The notes under the pieces are model-generated. The model searched no databases. It had not been told where the DNA came from and saw only the letters and a list, made by a program, of their open reading frames with translations. A DNA stretch of 6,080 nucleotides, from assembly GCA_904502215.1 (NCBI GenBank), contig CAJGDQ010000064.1, forward strand, positions 1-6,080. Reading direction: 5' to 3'. A program made the position numbers and the translations under genes. Origin of the DNA: Clostridiaceae bacterium (GTDB lineage Bacteria; Bacillota; Clostridia; Oscillospirales; Acutalibacteraceae). Below are positions 5,893 through 6,080 of this stretch, piece by piece. Positions within the stretch are counted from its first letter, which is position 1. Every line of letters starts with the position of its first letter.

Positions 5893-6080
5893 ATGGATAT
5901 CAAAATCACTAAAGCGGCAACATTAAAGGAAAAGCCCGATAGTTCTACCTTAGGCTTTGGTAAAATTTTCACCGACCATATGTTTATGATGGACTGGAAT
6001 GATGAAAAGGGCTGGGGAAATGCAAGAATAGTTCCTTTTGAAAATATTTCTTTGCACCCCGCTTCAACCGTTTTGCATTA
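5893..6080 (+). CDS. ilvE: Branched-chain amino acid aminotransferase, N-terminal part (runs off the window)
   Basis: The first 62 codons of a PLP-dependent class IV aminotransferase that interconverts valine, leucine or isoleucine with their 2-oxoacids, using glutamate/2-oxoglutarate. The translated start (MDIKITKAATLKEKPD) and the LGFGKIFTDHMFMMDW segment (20-35), followed by ARIVPFENISLHPAS (44-58), match the typical N-terminus of the longer, about 340-360 residue, IlvE/BCAT form. The catalytic lysine lies beyond the window, so completeness cannot be judged. AAAGGAG (5878-5884) sits 8 bases before the ATG, and only 2 bases separate it from the gamma-subunit stop, so it belongs to the same operon. 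Its presence is the main reason to assign a branched-chain substrate to the oxidoreductase. Confidence 0.9.
   Translation, partial: MDIKITKAATLKEKPDSSTLGFGKIFTDHMFMMDWNDEKGWGNARIVPFENISLHPASTVLH

Noticed and set aside
1..6080. CRISPR arrays, insertion sequences, tRNA genes or phage elements
   Set aside because: No spaced direct repeats, transposase motifs, cloverleaf sequences or terminal inverted repeats were seen. The coding regions are contiguous metabolic genes.

Overview
This window looks like the front of one amino-acid-starvation-responsive operon from an anaerobic bacterium, most likely a member of the Bacillota (Clostridia-like). Three things point there: a class I-type T-box leader, moderately AT-rich coding sequence with strong AGGAG-type ribosome binding sites, and an oxygen-sensitive 2-oxoacid:ferredoxin oxidoreductase. 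Every gene is on the + strand, and gaps run from 14 bases down to 1-base overlaps. I see no internal terminator or second promoter.

Layout. Bases 1-338 hold a promoter (TTGACA-17-TAAAAT, extended -10) and a complete T-box riboswitch: a Stem I with AGAGAG and GGTGCGAG motifs, a specifier loop, Stem II, further small hairpins, an antiterminator carrying the TGGTACC bulge, and a competing intrinsic terminator. The genes follow in this order: (1) a 765-residue fusion of an XRE-type HTH, a cupin and an AMP-forming acyl-CoA synthetase; (2) a small P-loop ATPase of unknown role; (3) a 2x[4Fe-4S] ferredoxin-like delta subunit; (4) the VorB-type alpha subunit, (5) the TPP/[4Fe-4S] beta subunit and (6) the gamma subunit of a 2-oxoacid:ferredoxin oxidoreductase; (7) the first 62 codons of a branched-chain amino acid aminotransferase, cut by the window end.

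How the parts may work together (inference). An AMP-forming ligase spends ATP to make an acyl-CoA. Reduced ferredoxin and CO2 would then let the oxidoreductase run backwards to a branched 2-oxoacid, and the aminotransferase would convert that to valine, leucine or isoleucine. A T-box switches genes on when a tRNA is uncharged, so the operon is best read as biosynthetic: amino acids made from scavenged branched-chain short fatty acids such as isobutyrate, rather than amino acid fermentation. The specifier codon reads most naturally as GTT (valine), with TTC (phenylalanine) one base over as the alternative. The T-box base that pairs with the tRNA discriminator is U, which expects A73; this fits tRNA-Val but does not separate Val from Phe.
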